DNA of 64,000 bases from Rotaria sp. Silwood1 (GCA_905250075.1 CAJNOP010000645.1:1-64000); one strand, 5' to 3'; numbered from the stretch's first letter, positions 51,501 through 63,228 are shown. Numbers and translations are program-made. Notes: generated from the letters alone by a model not told the origin.

Positions 51501-54500
51501 GTTTCTTTTGATTTCGTAATAGTTCTTCAAAAAGTGATTCACAAATATATCTTTCATTCAGCTACCAAAGTCATTAACAAGTAAGACCAGAATACATAAG
51601 CGTTTTTGGCAAAAAAACAATCAGAACGAATTTTGTGTCTTGAATATTTAAAAAAATTTTTTCAATATTGATGACATAAGCTCTTTATGTGGTATTTGAG
51701 ACGGCGAAAAAGCCTTTTCTATGTTGTTTGAGACATGCAAAACGAGTACCGTCCATCTCAAAATTGAAAAGATAACTTTCATAGAACAACAATAGTTAAC
51801 TCTTTATCGACTAACTTCAAGTATATCGATTGTTATTTTGGTATCTCTGTCAATAAAATGCTGTTGGCGTATGAAAAATAAATAAAAAAGAGATAATATT
51901 CATCTATAAACTTGAACGCTATCTGAAATTTCTATCTAGATAATATAAAAATCAATTATTAAATTTTTCTTTTAAGAAAATGATTAGCATTAATTGATTC
52001 TTGTGATGCAGTCATTTTATCATGATATATTCGCCATAAGTATCGATATAAAACAAAGTTTATTATTCTCTGTCAAGTATTGAGTATTTTTAATGACTAT
52101 AAAATATCCTCGATAACCGAAATGTAACACAAATCTATTTAATAATTTCCTTGAAAGTCTAAAAGTGCATATATTCCCATTTTCAGTCCCATATCTCTCT
52201 CTATATTGCAAGAAAATACCATAGAAGGATGAGAAAGAATGTTAATAAACGTGATGTAATGATGCCGAAGAAGAAGTGAAAACATTCTTAAAACAAGAGA
52301 ATGTTTGTTCTGACATAATATCATCACCTCCCAAGAAAATTGAAAGAGAAAAAAGTATGCCAAGAAAACATCATAAGAAAATAAAAATAAATATGTATGC
52401 ACTAAGTAATTAACGAGTGAATTAGAAACACTTTGATATATTCATACAGATAAAAAGTAGAACATGATGTTGAAAAAAAGGCTTTGCTGAGGAGCTAGTT
52501 CACTTTTCATCTAAACAAACCGTAATTCTATTGCTGTGGCAAAATAATCTACTACTTTCACTACCATTTCTACCTATTCTCTACAAAATACTAAAAACTA
52601 TTCAATCATTTCGACTATCAAAATGAATGCATTTATAGGTCGTTGTATTGAATAATTTTTTCTTTTCCATTATTTGAATATAAATCATTAATCTATGTGT
52701 ATATAACGGTGTTGTTACTGCTTTGGATAAGCATTCTTGAAAGTGTACCAACCATAAAATGTTGAGAATAAAATACATTTTCACGTTCTCCCTTAGCATG
52801 GAAATTTATCGTTTATTATTCGTTAATTATATCTACTGACGATTTCGAAATACCTTATATGAAAATCTCTTTCATTATCATACGTATTTCAATATTTTTC
52901 TCGAAATCTTTTTATTTCTCTAAAACAAGTTTACTAGGTGATTATACTTTGGTTAATTCAAATGGAATGATTCAATTCTAAAAGATGAATGGAGATCTTC
53001 TTATAATTTCCAATTAGGATTATTTTTTCTAGGAAGTTCATCTTCGTCGTTTGCCGTTTGTAATGTCGAGATGAATGTGATAAATACAATGGTTGAAGAA
53101 ATTCAAGAAGAATTTTCTTGGATAGCTTTGAATTATTTTAGTCCAACTGTTAAAATTTCACAATGGATCAAAAGATATCTTTTCTTCAATTATCATACAG
53201 TACAAAAAAGGAGATTAGGAAATAATTTCATTTTATGGAAAAGGTTTTTTGAAGGGTTTCCTTTTCCTTTTTAAATTTTTTTTTTTGAAAATAACTCGTA
53301 CTCAATACAAAAGATCTCCATAATCTTCTCCTTAAAATTGAATGATTACAATTTGAAAAAAAAATGCGAAATAAAACATATGATATTTAAGAAATTCATT
53401 CTTCTCGATCATTTTGTTTCTAAGATGAAGAATAGATACGTTTTTAAAATTTGTGTTTAGTAATTTACAGCCTTATCAAGATACAGATAGTATGTACGCA
53501 CATAATCTGCAGTGAAAAGACCATATTTCTGTTTATTTTACTAATGTCACAAATAATTTTATAAAAAGTAGAAATATTCAATTTTCTGTTCAATAAAATA
53601 GTTTTTTCACTTCCTTTGCATGTTTTCGTGTGCATCAAATTGAATTATCAAGAAATTATTGAAGATTTCTCTAAATATCGAGTTCATCTATATCCATAAG
53701 CATCTTTTGACTATCTGAAAATATCAAAATAAAATTTCAGGATACATCTAAATTACTGTATGTGTCATAAATCTTTCTGAGTTTTCCGTAGCTGACAAAA
53801 CACATTCAATAACACTCCGCATATATCCACCAAAATTAGAAGTAGTCTATATCCAGTATTTTGATTTTTTCATTCACATTAAACTATCTTAAAGGATTGG
53901 TTTTTTCTCAGAACAATTAGGTAAAAAAAATAGATCAATTTTCGTCCTACTTATTCCTTTTAGAATGTAAATACTTTTGTGATGAAAGTTTAAATGAACA
54001 AGCTAAACCCTTTCCTTTTCCGTCTTTTTCTTATAGAGAAATCAAATAAAGTGTCGAATCTTTTTAAATATCTATTTAAATTGAAACATGAATTACACTG
54101 GCAATGTTCAATTATCGTATTAGCTTATTGAAAACTGCCTCATATTCTTCATAATATAAGTTTTATTTATTTCAATATAAAATGAAATACAGTGATTTTT
54201 TTGAACCGCTGTGTTCCATTAACTATCAGTAATCGAATCATTAAAAACCAATACCAACCTGTTTACTCTATATAAAGTGAATGGCGTTGGACAAGTATGA
54301 GTTTCTTTGCTTCTTTGTCTTCAGTGGTTGTCTTATCTTTAGATGAATGTTTTATTGTTCGTATGTGCAGTTTGTGTCATGAAGTTTTTATTTGATAAGA
54401 ATAAAAGAAAGAATAAAAAAGAAGGCAAACGCTGACAGCAGAGAAGATAACGGTGAGACATGCTGGAAAAGTAAGATACGAATCATTCGAAGAAACGAAC

Positions 54501-55049
54501 AAGCCAGCGATGTAAGGCGCAGACAATATTCCAATCAACACCAACACACCATTCAAATACGAAGAACTTGGTGACTTTAATAATTTAATCATAGTATCTA
54601 ACTTACTAGGAAGGTTCGAAATGCAAAAGAAATTATTTTGATTGTTATATACTTAGTGTCAAGATGCTGAGAATATTGGATAGGATTGAGACAGATATGA
54701 CACTGACATCTATTACTGACTTTATTTAAGCCACTGGTGCTTGTTCACTTTAAACATATTCCATACACTAATTGGCGTATTTAACGCTCACACATCAAAG
54801 AGTGCGGGTGAGAGCATATGTCGAAAGCGAACAAGTACCGGATATTCATTTCTTCAGATTTCAGTTTTTTTTACAGATCTATCTTTTAATTCTCTAAAAT
54901 ATGGTATAATTATTAATAATGTCAAAGATATGTGTAATTTTACAAGACACATCACAAAAAATCAGTTAAATGTGAACGATTTTGTAAAACAAGCTTTTAT
55001 TAAATTAGTTTGACTGCGTCATTCAATTTTTATATCACAGCTTCTTTCA
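48511..55049. other. Gene-poor region, about 6.5 kb
   Basis: No coding exon could be supported on either strand. Open frames are short, without start context, splice partners or recognisable motifs. A 71-residue frame with two hydrophobic stretches (54377-54592, -) is the best of them, but it is isolated. Composition shifts gradually from very AT-rich to more balanced towards the right. The sequence GGTGTCTGAAAAGTCATTC (about 50339) resembles a mariner-type end, but no matching partner was found. Confidence 0.5.
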
Positions 55050-55351
55050 AAGGTGTGGGTGGGCGTGGGTGTGGATGTAGGTATAGGTGACGAGCACATT
55101 AACACCCACACCCCATCTATGGACGGTATTTCTTCAGATCAAAAGCTCAATTGCCGACTAAAGCAAAGATTTTCAGCCGCAGATACGCTATTTTACATTT
55201 ATTCGATATATCGAACAAAAAAATACCATCTCTGAATACTCTTATTTGCCATTTCTTTAGGGTGTGGGTATGGGTGTGGATATCATCAATTCTCCACACT
55301 CAGACCTACACCACACATATCCACACCCACACCCATACCTAGATTCATCTC
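55050..55351. repeat. Interstitial TGTGGG-type (telomere-like) repeats, left array
   Basis: Degenerate GTGTGGGTGGGCGTGGGTG (about 55052-55075) is followed by ACACCCACACCCC (about 55101-55113), GGTGTGGGTATGGGTGTGG (about 55261-55280) and CCACACCCACACCCATACC (about 55322-55341). Both orientations occur. TGTGGG is the telomeric hexamer reported for bdelloid rotifers; here it is interrupted and interstitial. Confidence 0.7.
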
Positions 55352-55520
55352 ACACGTCGCACGACATCTTTCACACTCACCTCTGCCCCTACCTCCATCC
55401 ATATCTTAGTGATTGATTAAAAAAGGCGAGAGAGAGTGAGAGCGAGAATATTGTATGATTTTAGAATATCGATTTGCATAAGAGAATTCTGTTTGCTGGC
55501 TTATCTCTGCCAACTACTGA

Positions 55521-56896
55521 TTAAAGTCGTATGAAACCTCGATTGATCATGGCTTTCATGCTCCATCCATTTCGTGAGCCATCATCATTGTAGTATTTCC
55601 ATGTCCAATAGGTCCAACCACCGATAGCTCCTTTGAACGCTTCAAGTTGAGCTTGAGCATAGCGATGCAGATCATCTTCTTTGTCGAAATTGGCCGATGA
55701 TGCAATGGACCACTCTCCAATGAATAACCAGTTGCCTGTCCATGCACGTACAGCATGTTTTAGGTCGTTCTGTGCATAATGAATCAGTCGATCCTCGTTC
55801 CAACCCTGTGCATAAAAGAGTATAAAAAACTAGTGGGTAAAAAACTTGACTTACCTCAAAACCCCAAATTTGATAACGATGCCATTCATGACGAACATTA
55901 TTAAAATGGGGCCATGGCATGAACTTATTCCAATTGCTGTCATAAGGTCCCTGCTGATATAGTAAAGGAGAGATGACAAGAAGGCAACTGGAAAAAAGAC
56001 GAATACGTCCATAGGCATCATAATAGTATTGTTTTAATACGCTTTCCGGGGTTGTGCCTATCCATGAGATAGTGATGCAATGACAAATTTAAAGTGCGAA
56101 GAATATACCTGATGGTTCATTGAGCAAACCAATGCCAAGAAATGCCGCATCGCCATTATATCTTCTTGCTAGCCACTCGACAGCATCCAAGGTGTTTCGA
56201 ACATTCTCCGGATAGTTTCCCCAGTGGGATTTTCCTGGATCAGATGATGCACTATGATCCATTCCATTCTGACTACCTTTGGCAGCATGAAATGAAATTA
56301 AAACGACCAAATTGTTTCGTGGTGCCCATTCTCGAATGGCTCGATCGAGATAATTGATTGCATTAGGAGCAAACATTCGCCATCCATTTGAATCACTACC
56401 ACCGCTTTTGTCAAAGCCCGTGATCCAGTACCCAACAGGAATTCGAACAGTGTTCATTTTGGCGGCAGAGATATCACGAAAGTCTTGTTCAGTGATATAT
56501 GAGTCGCGATGTTGTTTGAATTGATCATCACCTTTGGCATGACCTTAACGAAAGAAGAACGACGGTTTATGAAGTAATTGAGAAGCGATGATTACCGAGA
56601 TATTGCATCGTTTGATATTCGCCCTTGTGGGCAATCTCATCAGGAACTCCATTCCAGGCCGGCGACCCTTTTGTCATCCAGTTTTCGGCAACGAGCCAAC
56701 CACCAAGATTGACACCTTGCATTGGTATGCGTCCATTTTTTATCTCTTCTCTGAGACTGTCAAGCGAACTTCAACTCAACAGTAAAAGATATCTATACCT
56801 ATTTCTCTACATGTTTTCCTACCTGCGCTTAATGCTGTTTAGCCCATTGCTAATACTGAATAAAACAACGCCCAGCCAAATATCGATAAAATGCAT
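55521..56896 (-). CDS. Secreted GH5 (exo-1,3-beta-glucanase-like) hydrolase
   Basis: Five exons (56896-56823, 56768-56596, 56543-56109, 56057-55855, 55805-55521) sum to 1170 nt, or 389 residues. Exon 1 encodes a signal peptide (MHFIDIWLGVVLFSISNG). The body follows the GH5_9/exo-beta-1,3-glucanase pattern: GVNLGGWLVAENWM, a Tyr-Ile-Thr-Glu-x-Asp-Phe stretch, MNTVRIPVGYW (from residue 112), HAAKGSQNG, LLNEPSG with acid/base Glu225, FIGEWS with nucleophile Glu326, and GWTYWTWKYYND near the end. Both catalytic Glu are present. Such enzymes are typical of fungi, plants and bacteria and cleave beta-1,3-glucans, so the protein probably digests food or microbial walls outside the cell. Animal-like short introns show it is domesticated, and no animal-type GH5 relative is obvious to me, so horizontal origin is likely. 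TGTGGG-type arrays lie on both sides. Confidence 0.87.
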
Positions 56897-58330
56897 GTTA
56901 TATGACGTTTATTGGGTGGAAATCAAAATGTAAATTAGAGGAATAACAAAGATGAGTGGTTTCAGATTCGTTTTGAAACAAACAAGTCTCTTATTTAATT
57001 TATGTTTCTGGTTCGTTAGACTAGAAACTATTCAAATGTGAATACGTGATGGAATGCCAGCTATAGATCTTAAAACAGGAAAAATTGCTATTGTCATCGT
57101 TTGACATTTGATTATGTAAGGGTGGCGATGTTAGTGAAGATTTGTAGACGCCATAGCGTTCGAGAACAAAAGATCTTTTGCCTCGGACACCCACACACAC
57201 CTTAGACTCGAATAAAGATTTTCTAGCACTTTTGGTACGATCGGTTGTTCTTGAACGAGCTCAAGTTTTTGATAAAAGAAAAAGCTTAACCATTTCGAAT
57301 CCAATATCACTTCATAGATGATATTCAGAATGAAAAAAAACGCAAGTTTGCATTTTGCACTCTTCCTACATGCTTAAAAATCATGTTTGAGTTCGAAAAA
57401 GCGAGTTTATTCTTCTCTAAGAATATCTCTCTTTCCTAAATAAACTGAAGAAGATAGGAGTCGTGTACTATTGTTTATCAAGGACAGAATGTAAGAGGAT
57501 GGGAAAGTGAAATTTACTTCATATTCGTGCGAAAGGAATTTTTGAGACTAACAAGGTTTTAAAAGCGAAACTTTCTCTTAATCTATTCCACAAATACCTC
57601 TAAGTTTCTAAACTATTATTAGCCCATTTCGAGAGCATTGATGAAAAGAGGTCGTTATTGTTGTGGGATACGATCTATAAAAAATGTTGAAGTATATAGA
57701 ATGCGGGTATGACTCGAGAGGAATAGTTTACACCGACACTTGATCGTGAATAATATAAATTACGAACGTGTATGGTTGCATCCGACGTAGTAAGCAATCG
57801 TATTTACGTATGCTCCTTCTCATTTAAGAGGGAGAGATATCCTCTCCCACAATAAACAGATGAAATCCGTTTTTTTATTTGTAAAAATACTGTGCGTTTC
57901 AGGTCGTACTCGCATTGATGTAGAAAAAAATAACAATTGTTTATTTTAGAATTAAATACTTTTAACATGCTGTTTGATATAATCAAAAGCAAATGTAAAA
58001 ACCATTTAGTTTGAAATAAATAGAATTATTTTTCTTATTTTGATCAAATAAAATAACAAATCACATTGTCAGTATTTATTTTACAATAAATACTCAGCAT
58101 TCGATGTATTGTTCGACTTCATATAAAAAAAAGAATATAATATGATTTATTTCGAAATCAATATTTATTGTTTGATATGTGATTCGATTTACTCTACATA
58201 ACAAAAATAACATTATTTATTGACAGAAAAAAACACTTACCTTTCTATTTCTTGGTTTGATAATAGTAACTTTTTATTTCTTTTTCCAGCACTCTTTAGA
58301 TTTATTACCAATATAAGCACTGAGTAAGCT
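56897..58330. other. Intergenic region upstream of the GH5 gene
   Basis: About 1.4 kb with no gene recognised. It contains the presumed GH5 promoter just above 56896. A short ACACCCACACACACC stretch lies at about 57187-57202. No other structure was seen. Confidence 0.5.
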
Positions 58331-58623
58331 TGAGGGTGTGAGTGTAAGGTGTGAGTCTTCTCTTCAGCTAAACGAACATTCACACCCACACCCACACCCA
58401 CACCCTTAAACCAAATAAACTACATATTGACATTGGTGGGTGGCGGGTGTGGGTGGGTGTGGGTAGGTTTAGTTGGGAACCTTCCTTCACCCATCCACAC
58501 TCCCACCCACCCCCACCCCCACCCCACACCCACACCCACATCCACCCACACCCACACCATCACACACCCATACTCACACCCACACCCACACTCACACCCA
58601 CACCCACACACTCACACCCACCC
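58331..58623. repeat. Interstitial TGTGGG/CCCACA telomere-like array, right
   Basis: About 290 bp. A G-rich strand segment (GGGTGTGAGTGT at 58333, then GGGTGTGGGTGGGTGTGGG at about 58443-58465) alternates with long C-rich runs of CACCCACACCCACACCC (about 58380-58404 and 58495-58620). The orientation switches at least twice within the array. The frames on both strands are repeat translations, not genes. Confidence 0.8.
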
Positions 58624-58701
58624 TAAATGAAGTGATGTTTCGCTTCGGAAATGTTTATTTGTTGAAGGTGAATTTGAGTAATGTTGCTTTTGTTTTTGTA
58701 G

Positions 58702-59106
58702 CCTCGATGTCACGTTGAGTTGATTCCGGACTCGTATGATGATATTTTGAATGTTAATACGGAATCATGGGAACAAATCAATCGTGGTATGAAATATTAT
58801 GCTCCTATCTTGAATAATACGACGGCTGTCCGGTACCACCTTCTACTGATTATTTTATGTCGATATCATAATTGTCGTCAATGCGGTATCAATTACAATG
58901 CTCCTCAGGTATTGATCATCTCATTGATGGTAGAACGTTTTGCCTCATCGTTTTTTTTGCAGCTGAATTTCAGTATCAACATCGATCAGAACGAAACAAG
59001 TTTCACATCGACATACGTGCACCAAATTGACGATGGTCTCGACGGAGCCGTACAATTTATGCAGTCGTGTGGTTTAGATGGAAATCAATGGATGGACAAC
59101 GAATAA
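58702..59106 (+). pseudogene. Orphan 3' gene fragment, function unknown
   Basis: An open frame starts right after a good acceptor (TTTTTGTAG at 58693-58701) with PRCHVELIPDSYDDILN and ends at a stop at 59104-59106 (QWMDNE). A likely 54-bp intron (58909-58962, GT..AG, a multiple of three) lies inside. AATAAA follows at about 59178, so this looks like the real end of a transcription unit. The 5' part is missing: immediately upstream, past a 70-bp spacer, is the TGTGGG-type array. I do not recognise the family. It may be a truncated gene, or the start may lie in an exon I cannot see. Confidence 0.4.
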
Positions 59107-59809
59107 AATGAAGCTATGAACACGTGCTTTTCATAGGAAAAATATAGCGATCGCTCAAATGTTACTTCTATTACATTGAATAAAGCTTTCTTTCATGAAC
59201 ATATCGAAAGGCTGAATGCTACTGTAATCTCGACTAAAGTGGAGGTCAGCTGCAGCGTCTGAGTAACAGTCTTATGATAAAGATTTGACTGGGAACGAGT
59301 GGCATCCGCTTGAAGGTTGAGCATAATCAATTATAACACAAAGACAGTGCGTGTAACTGATCCTCCTCTTGTCAAGTTCACAAGTGTCCTTTGGTCAAAT
59401 AGCTCTCTGTTAACATGTTAGTAGATTGACAACTATACAGAGCACGCAACTCCTCAGATAGCAGGTAGCACTCGACATCGAAAGTATCATGAGCACTGAT
59501 CACACTACAGATTAAAGCATGCATTCAGCGCCGAACATTTGCCATAGAAGATTGTATTCCAAACGTCCATAAATACAGGATCTCTTCCACTGCCGTGTAT
59601 CGACTAGAACCAATGCTTGATAGTAAATCCACTCTGATTGTAATTTCATTGGGCACAAGTATTTACACTACCAGTAGTCCCGGCTTGTACCCAACGGGAA
59701 CTATCACAAATACGATATACTGCTCCAATGAACATTTATACATTCGATACGCCTAAGAGAAATTCCTCGAGAGACGCCATCTCACTAGGGAGGAGTACCA
59801 GCTTGCGCA
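59107..59809. other. Intergenic, no feature recognised
   Basis: About 700 bp more balanced in base composition than the left half of the window. It contains the 3' UTR of the preceding fragment. No coding frame with recognisable content was seen. Confidence 0.4.
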
Positions 59810-60210
59810 CTCTAGGCCTCAAAATCGAAAAAAAGATTCCAGCCAGCGAAGACACCATTTGAGATACGCATCTCTCCGTGCAGAAGTGACAGGACATGCG
59901 GCGTCTCCTCTGGAAATGGGACATCTTCCTAGGGATATGTATCTCCGAGGGTATCCTAGGCCTAAAAATCGTAAAAACGTTTTCCATCGGGAGAAGCTAG
60001 AGATGCGAGCACGGCAGATGCCGCATCTCTCCGCAGAGAAGTGCCTGGAGATGCCGCGTCTCTTACAGAGATGCCGTATCACCACGGGGAGACGTATCTC
60101 CCGGTCGACCCTTAGCTCCAAAAAAATGGAAAAACATTTTCATGGGGAGAAGCTGGAGATGCCACCACTGGAGATCCCGCATCTCTCCTTAGAGAAGAGA
60201 CGTTAGAATC
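59810..60210. repeat. About 150-bp diverged tandem repeat with GAGATGC/GCATCTC palindromes
   Basis: Three units begin with related blocks: CTAGGCCTCAAAATCG (59812), CTAGGCCTAAAAATCG (59957) and CTTAGCTCCAAAAAAATGG (60111), spaced about 145 and 155 bp. Each continues with a GGAGAAGCT-GAGATGC-type block and internal palindromes such as GAGATGCC and GCATCTCTCC. Open frames on both strands here are by-products of the repeat. Confidence 0.65.
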
Positions 60211-60369
60211 ATAGCTCAGAGATAGTTGTTATTTAACTTTTTTTTGGCATATCCAACTTCTTCACAGGCTTCTCCAGCTTCTCCGATATTCTGGATATGT
60301 GACACTGCTGTGCAGAACTGACAGTTTTATGGTCAAAATATTAAACACTATGTCCCGAAATGTTAGTAG

Positions 60370-60690
60370 TATAAATTGTCTTGCATATATCTCTGCACAA
60401 ACAAATGATAAAACTTTGGTTTTTTTCAAAAGATGTGTCTTGAAAAGTACTACAAAAATTGTAAAAACAAATCCCTATTCATCTATACTGATGATTTCTT
60501 TCGCACTCGAAGTGAAAAAAGTACATAGCAGTGCTACTTTTCATCTAATAAAAATGATCGAAGGACTTTCATATTTTGCATATATCTCGACTCGAGAAAG
60601 TGATAGCACCTTGATTTTTCTTTCAAAAGATGCAGCGTGAAAAGCTCAACAAAAGCTGGATAAACAAATTTCTATCGCGAACAAAAAATA
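60370..60690. repeat. Two diverged direct repeats of about 200 bp
   Basis: GCATATATCTC followed by a TTTTTCTTTCAAAAGATG-like block and AAAAACAAAT/ATAAACAAAT occurs twice (about 60382-60470 and 60577-60670) with many substitutions. Upstream, TGGTCAAAATATTAAACACT (60332-60351) resembles the AGTCAAAATACTAAACACT block of the two CAGTGAGG elements, hinting at a shared transposon ancestry. Confidence 0.45.
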
Positions 60691-61090
60691 TTCTACACAT
60701 GTTAATTATCACTTTGCCTTTTTTTGTGTCATATCTTTACGTAGAAATAAAGTTTGCTGTGTCTATTGTATTTTATATTCAAGAGCTTTTCGTATGAAAC
60801 AGATGTATACAGATAGTACCCGATCTGTGCTACAAGAATATATAATCAAATTGAGTTAAGATTGTGTAGTCTAAATGCACTACTCAAAACAAAAAAGTGA
60901 TGCGAGACTTATGACGTCCACTGTACTTTTTATTGGTCGTAAGAAGTGTATAATGTCGTGATATACTGTGCAGCTCCAAAGATTTTCTCGCTTTGGTATT
61001 TTGTAGTTTTTATTGCAAGACCTTTTTAATTTATTAACTTCTTATATATAGAAAAAAAGCTCAAAACGTGCTACATCTGACGGTATATTT

Positions 61091-61190
61091 NNNNNNNNNN
61101 NNNNNNNNNNNNNNNNNNNNNNNNNNNNNNNNNNNNNNNNNNNNNNNNNNNNNNNNNNNNNNNNNNNNNNNNNNNNNNNNNNNNNNNNNN
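61091..61190. other. Assembly gap (100 N)
   Basis: Exactly 100 unknown bases, the usual size of a gap of unknown length. The order and distance of the sequence on either side are therefore uncertain. Confidence 0.99.
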
Positions 61191-61864
61191 TAGTAAATTA
61201 TTTATACAATCGAAATATTAGTATTAGATATAATCTAATGTATAATTTACTATACTAATGCTGAAGTCAACATTAAAAAATATATAAATTGATAAAAATA
61301 ACGATTTCACACTCATTCAAAACTGAAGATCTAATATCATCTAACTAATTTCTATTGGGTAAGGAATATCTCTCTACTTCATAAACGAATTACTCGTTGA
61401 CAATAACGACTATACAGTATAGTACTATCTGAATGTCTCTCTATCCGTATAGCTAAATATTAGATGAAATGAAAACATACTGTATAAAGTAGGAAGTATT
61501 CATCCTTTTACTGCTATAAACTGATTACTTTATGTAAGACAAAGCTCATATATATCAAATACGAGATACCTATCTGATGTTAAGAATTGAGTACTTAATG
61601 GAAAAAGAATGCAGATATACATACATGCATACAAAATAGACAGGCTATGTCTGCTGCCGTTACAGATATTATTACTGAAGAGTAATATCTCTGTGTTCAA
61701 ATCTATACTTGATCGAAGAAAAAACGTCGAACATAGTTTTAAATAAGAGGTATATTTGTTTTATTCCTTTCAATTGAGTGTCAGAAAAAAAAAATTTGTA
61801 AAGGAATAAATGTGTCTGATACTGATAAAAATTACATTTTTTTAAACAGACGACATCTGTTTTC
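61191..61864. other. AT-rich DNA after the gap, no feature recognised
   Basis: No coding exon or clear repeat was seen between the gap and the hairpin array that begins near 61865. Confidence 0.4.
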
Positions 61865-62600
61865 TCTTGGTATGAACAGATATAGAAACAGATATTGTTT
61901 GTCTTATTTGTCGATAACAATAATATAGAAAATGCTAACTTCTTACCTCTTATTTTTCTATATTGCTGATATGACAAATCTTAAGTTTTATTTCTTATAT
62001 TTCTATATTGGATATATAGAAAATCCTATTTTTTATTTTTCTATATTGGTTATATAGAAAATCTTAATTTTTATTTCTTATTCTTCTATATTGATGACAT
62101 AGAAACAGTTAGTTTTGTGTCTTATCTGTTTATAGTAGTAATATAGAAAATGCTGATTTTCACATCTTATTATTCTACATTGGTGATATGAGAATCTTAT
62201 TTTTTTTATTTTTCTACATTGGTAACAAAGATAACTATTTGTTTTATTTCTCATTTTTGCATATTGCTGATATAGAAAATATTTTTTATTTTTCAATTTT
62301 TCTATATTAATAGTAAAGAAAATCTTAATTTGTATTTCTTATTTTTCTATATTGATGATATAGAAACAGTTAGTTTTGTGTCTTACTCGTCTATAATAAT
62401 AATAATATAGAAAATGCTAATTTTTCTTTCTTATTTTTCTATATTAGTAGTACAAAAAGTCGCATTTTTTTTCTTACTTTTCCATATTAATAATGCGGAT
62501 GATCATATTCTTTAGTTTTTTTGTTTTTTCTATATTGGTAATGTAGAAAATCTCAACTTTTGTTTTTTATTTCTCTTTGTTAACGGTATAGAGAGTAAAA
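61865..62600. repeat. Tandem array of TTTCTATATT..AATATAGAAA hairpin units
   Basis: About a dozen diverged units of roughly 40-60 bp, each with a TTTTTCTATATTG-type arm and an AATATAGAAAAT-type arm that can pair. A higher-order pattern is visible: TATAGAAACAGTTAGTTTTG occurs at about 62098 and again at about 62360, each followed by ATAATATAGAAAATGCT. No coding capacity. Confidence 0.7.
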
Positions 62601-62993
62601 TTTTTTATGCATAAGTTTTTGTGACTATTATGCTATGAATTTTATTATGTAATGATAACTGCCGGTGTAGGCACCTATGCATCGGGTTCAGTAAGTAAAA
62701 AGATCTGGGCTATGTGAAGTTAAGTTGAACTATAGCTGCCAGGGAAGGTGAAACATGACGAGAATGTATGTTTTTAAAGAAATCAGTTAAAACCTTACTG
62801 TACGATTTTTTTATAATCATACAATATTTTAGTGTTGGAGCATCTAAGAAACTTGCTAGAAGAATTGACATCAGATTTCAAAGACGACAATTTTTTATAT
62901 GATTTTTTGTATCATCTTGTATGAACACATACGATTTTTGAGTAACATCGAATAGGATCATACAAGAATTCATAACTGATCCTACTATGTGAT
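62601..62993. other. Spacer with repeated TACGATTTTT-like motifs
   Basis: About 390 bp. CATACAA and (T)ACGATTTTT motifs recur (about 62802, 62930 and 62988), suggesting decayed repeats. No gene was seen. Confidence 0.35.
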
Positions 62994-63228
62994 TTTTCGA
63001 CCTGGGTATGGTCGACACATGTAGCTCAACTTACGACTAACTTACGACCATATACAGTCGTATACTACACTCGTGCACGGCAGTCGTTTATTTCAACGTA
63101 TACGTTGATTGTATTTGAACGTATGGCACCGTATACGTTCATCGTATACGATCGTCGTGTACGATGACCGTTTCTAGACGTATTTCGTCGTATACGACCG
63201 TTTACGATAGTGCTTTTTTGACCTGGGT
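62994..63228. repeat. GTATACG palindrome cluster between 9-bp direct repeats
   Basis: The segment contains CAACGTATACGTTG (63094-63107, a perfect 14-bp palindrome) and further CCGTATACG, TCGTATACGA and CGTCGTATACGACCG motifs. It is bounded by the exact direct repeat GACCTGGGT at 62999-63007 and 63220-63228. The right repeat abuts the vWA coding fragment. Confidence 0.65.

Noticed and set aside
54377-54592. 71-codon minus-strand frame with two hydrophobic stretches
   Set aside because: It is isolated, has no recognised family, and no convincing splice partners were found, so chance cannot be excluded.
58420-58718. Frames encoding Cys-Gly or His-Thr-Pro repeats
   Set aside because: They are translations of the TGTGGG/CCCACA array.
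59736-60206. Overlapping open frames of 80-115 codons on both strands
   Set aside because: They coincide with the 150-bp tandem repeat, and their Arg-rich products repeat with its period; no domain was recognised.
61865-62600. Possible CRISPR-like regularly spaced repeats
   Set aside because: The units are diverged and there are no unique spacers between identical repeats; the genome is eukaryotic.
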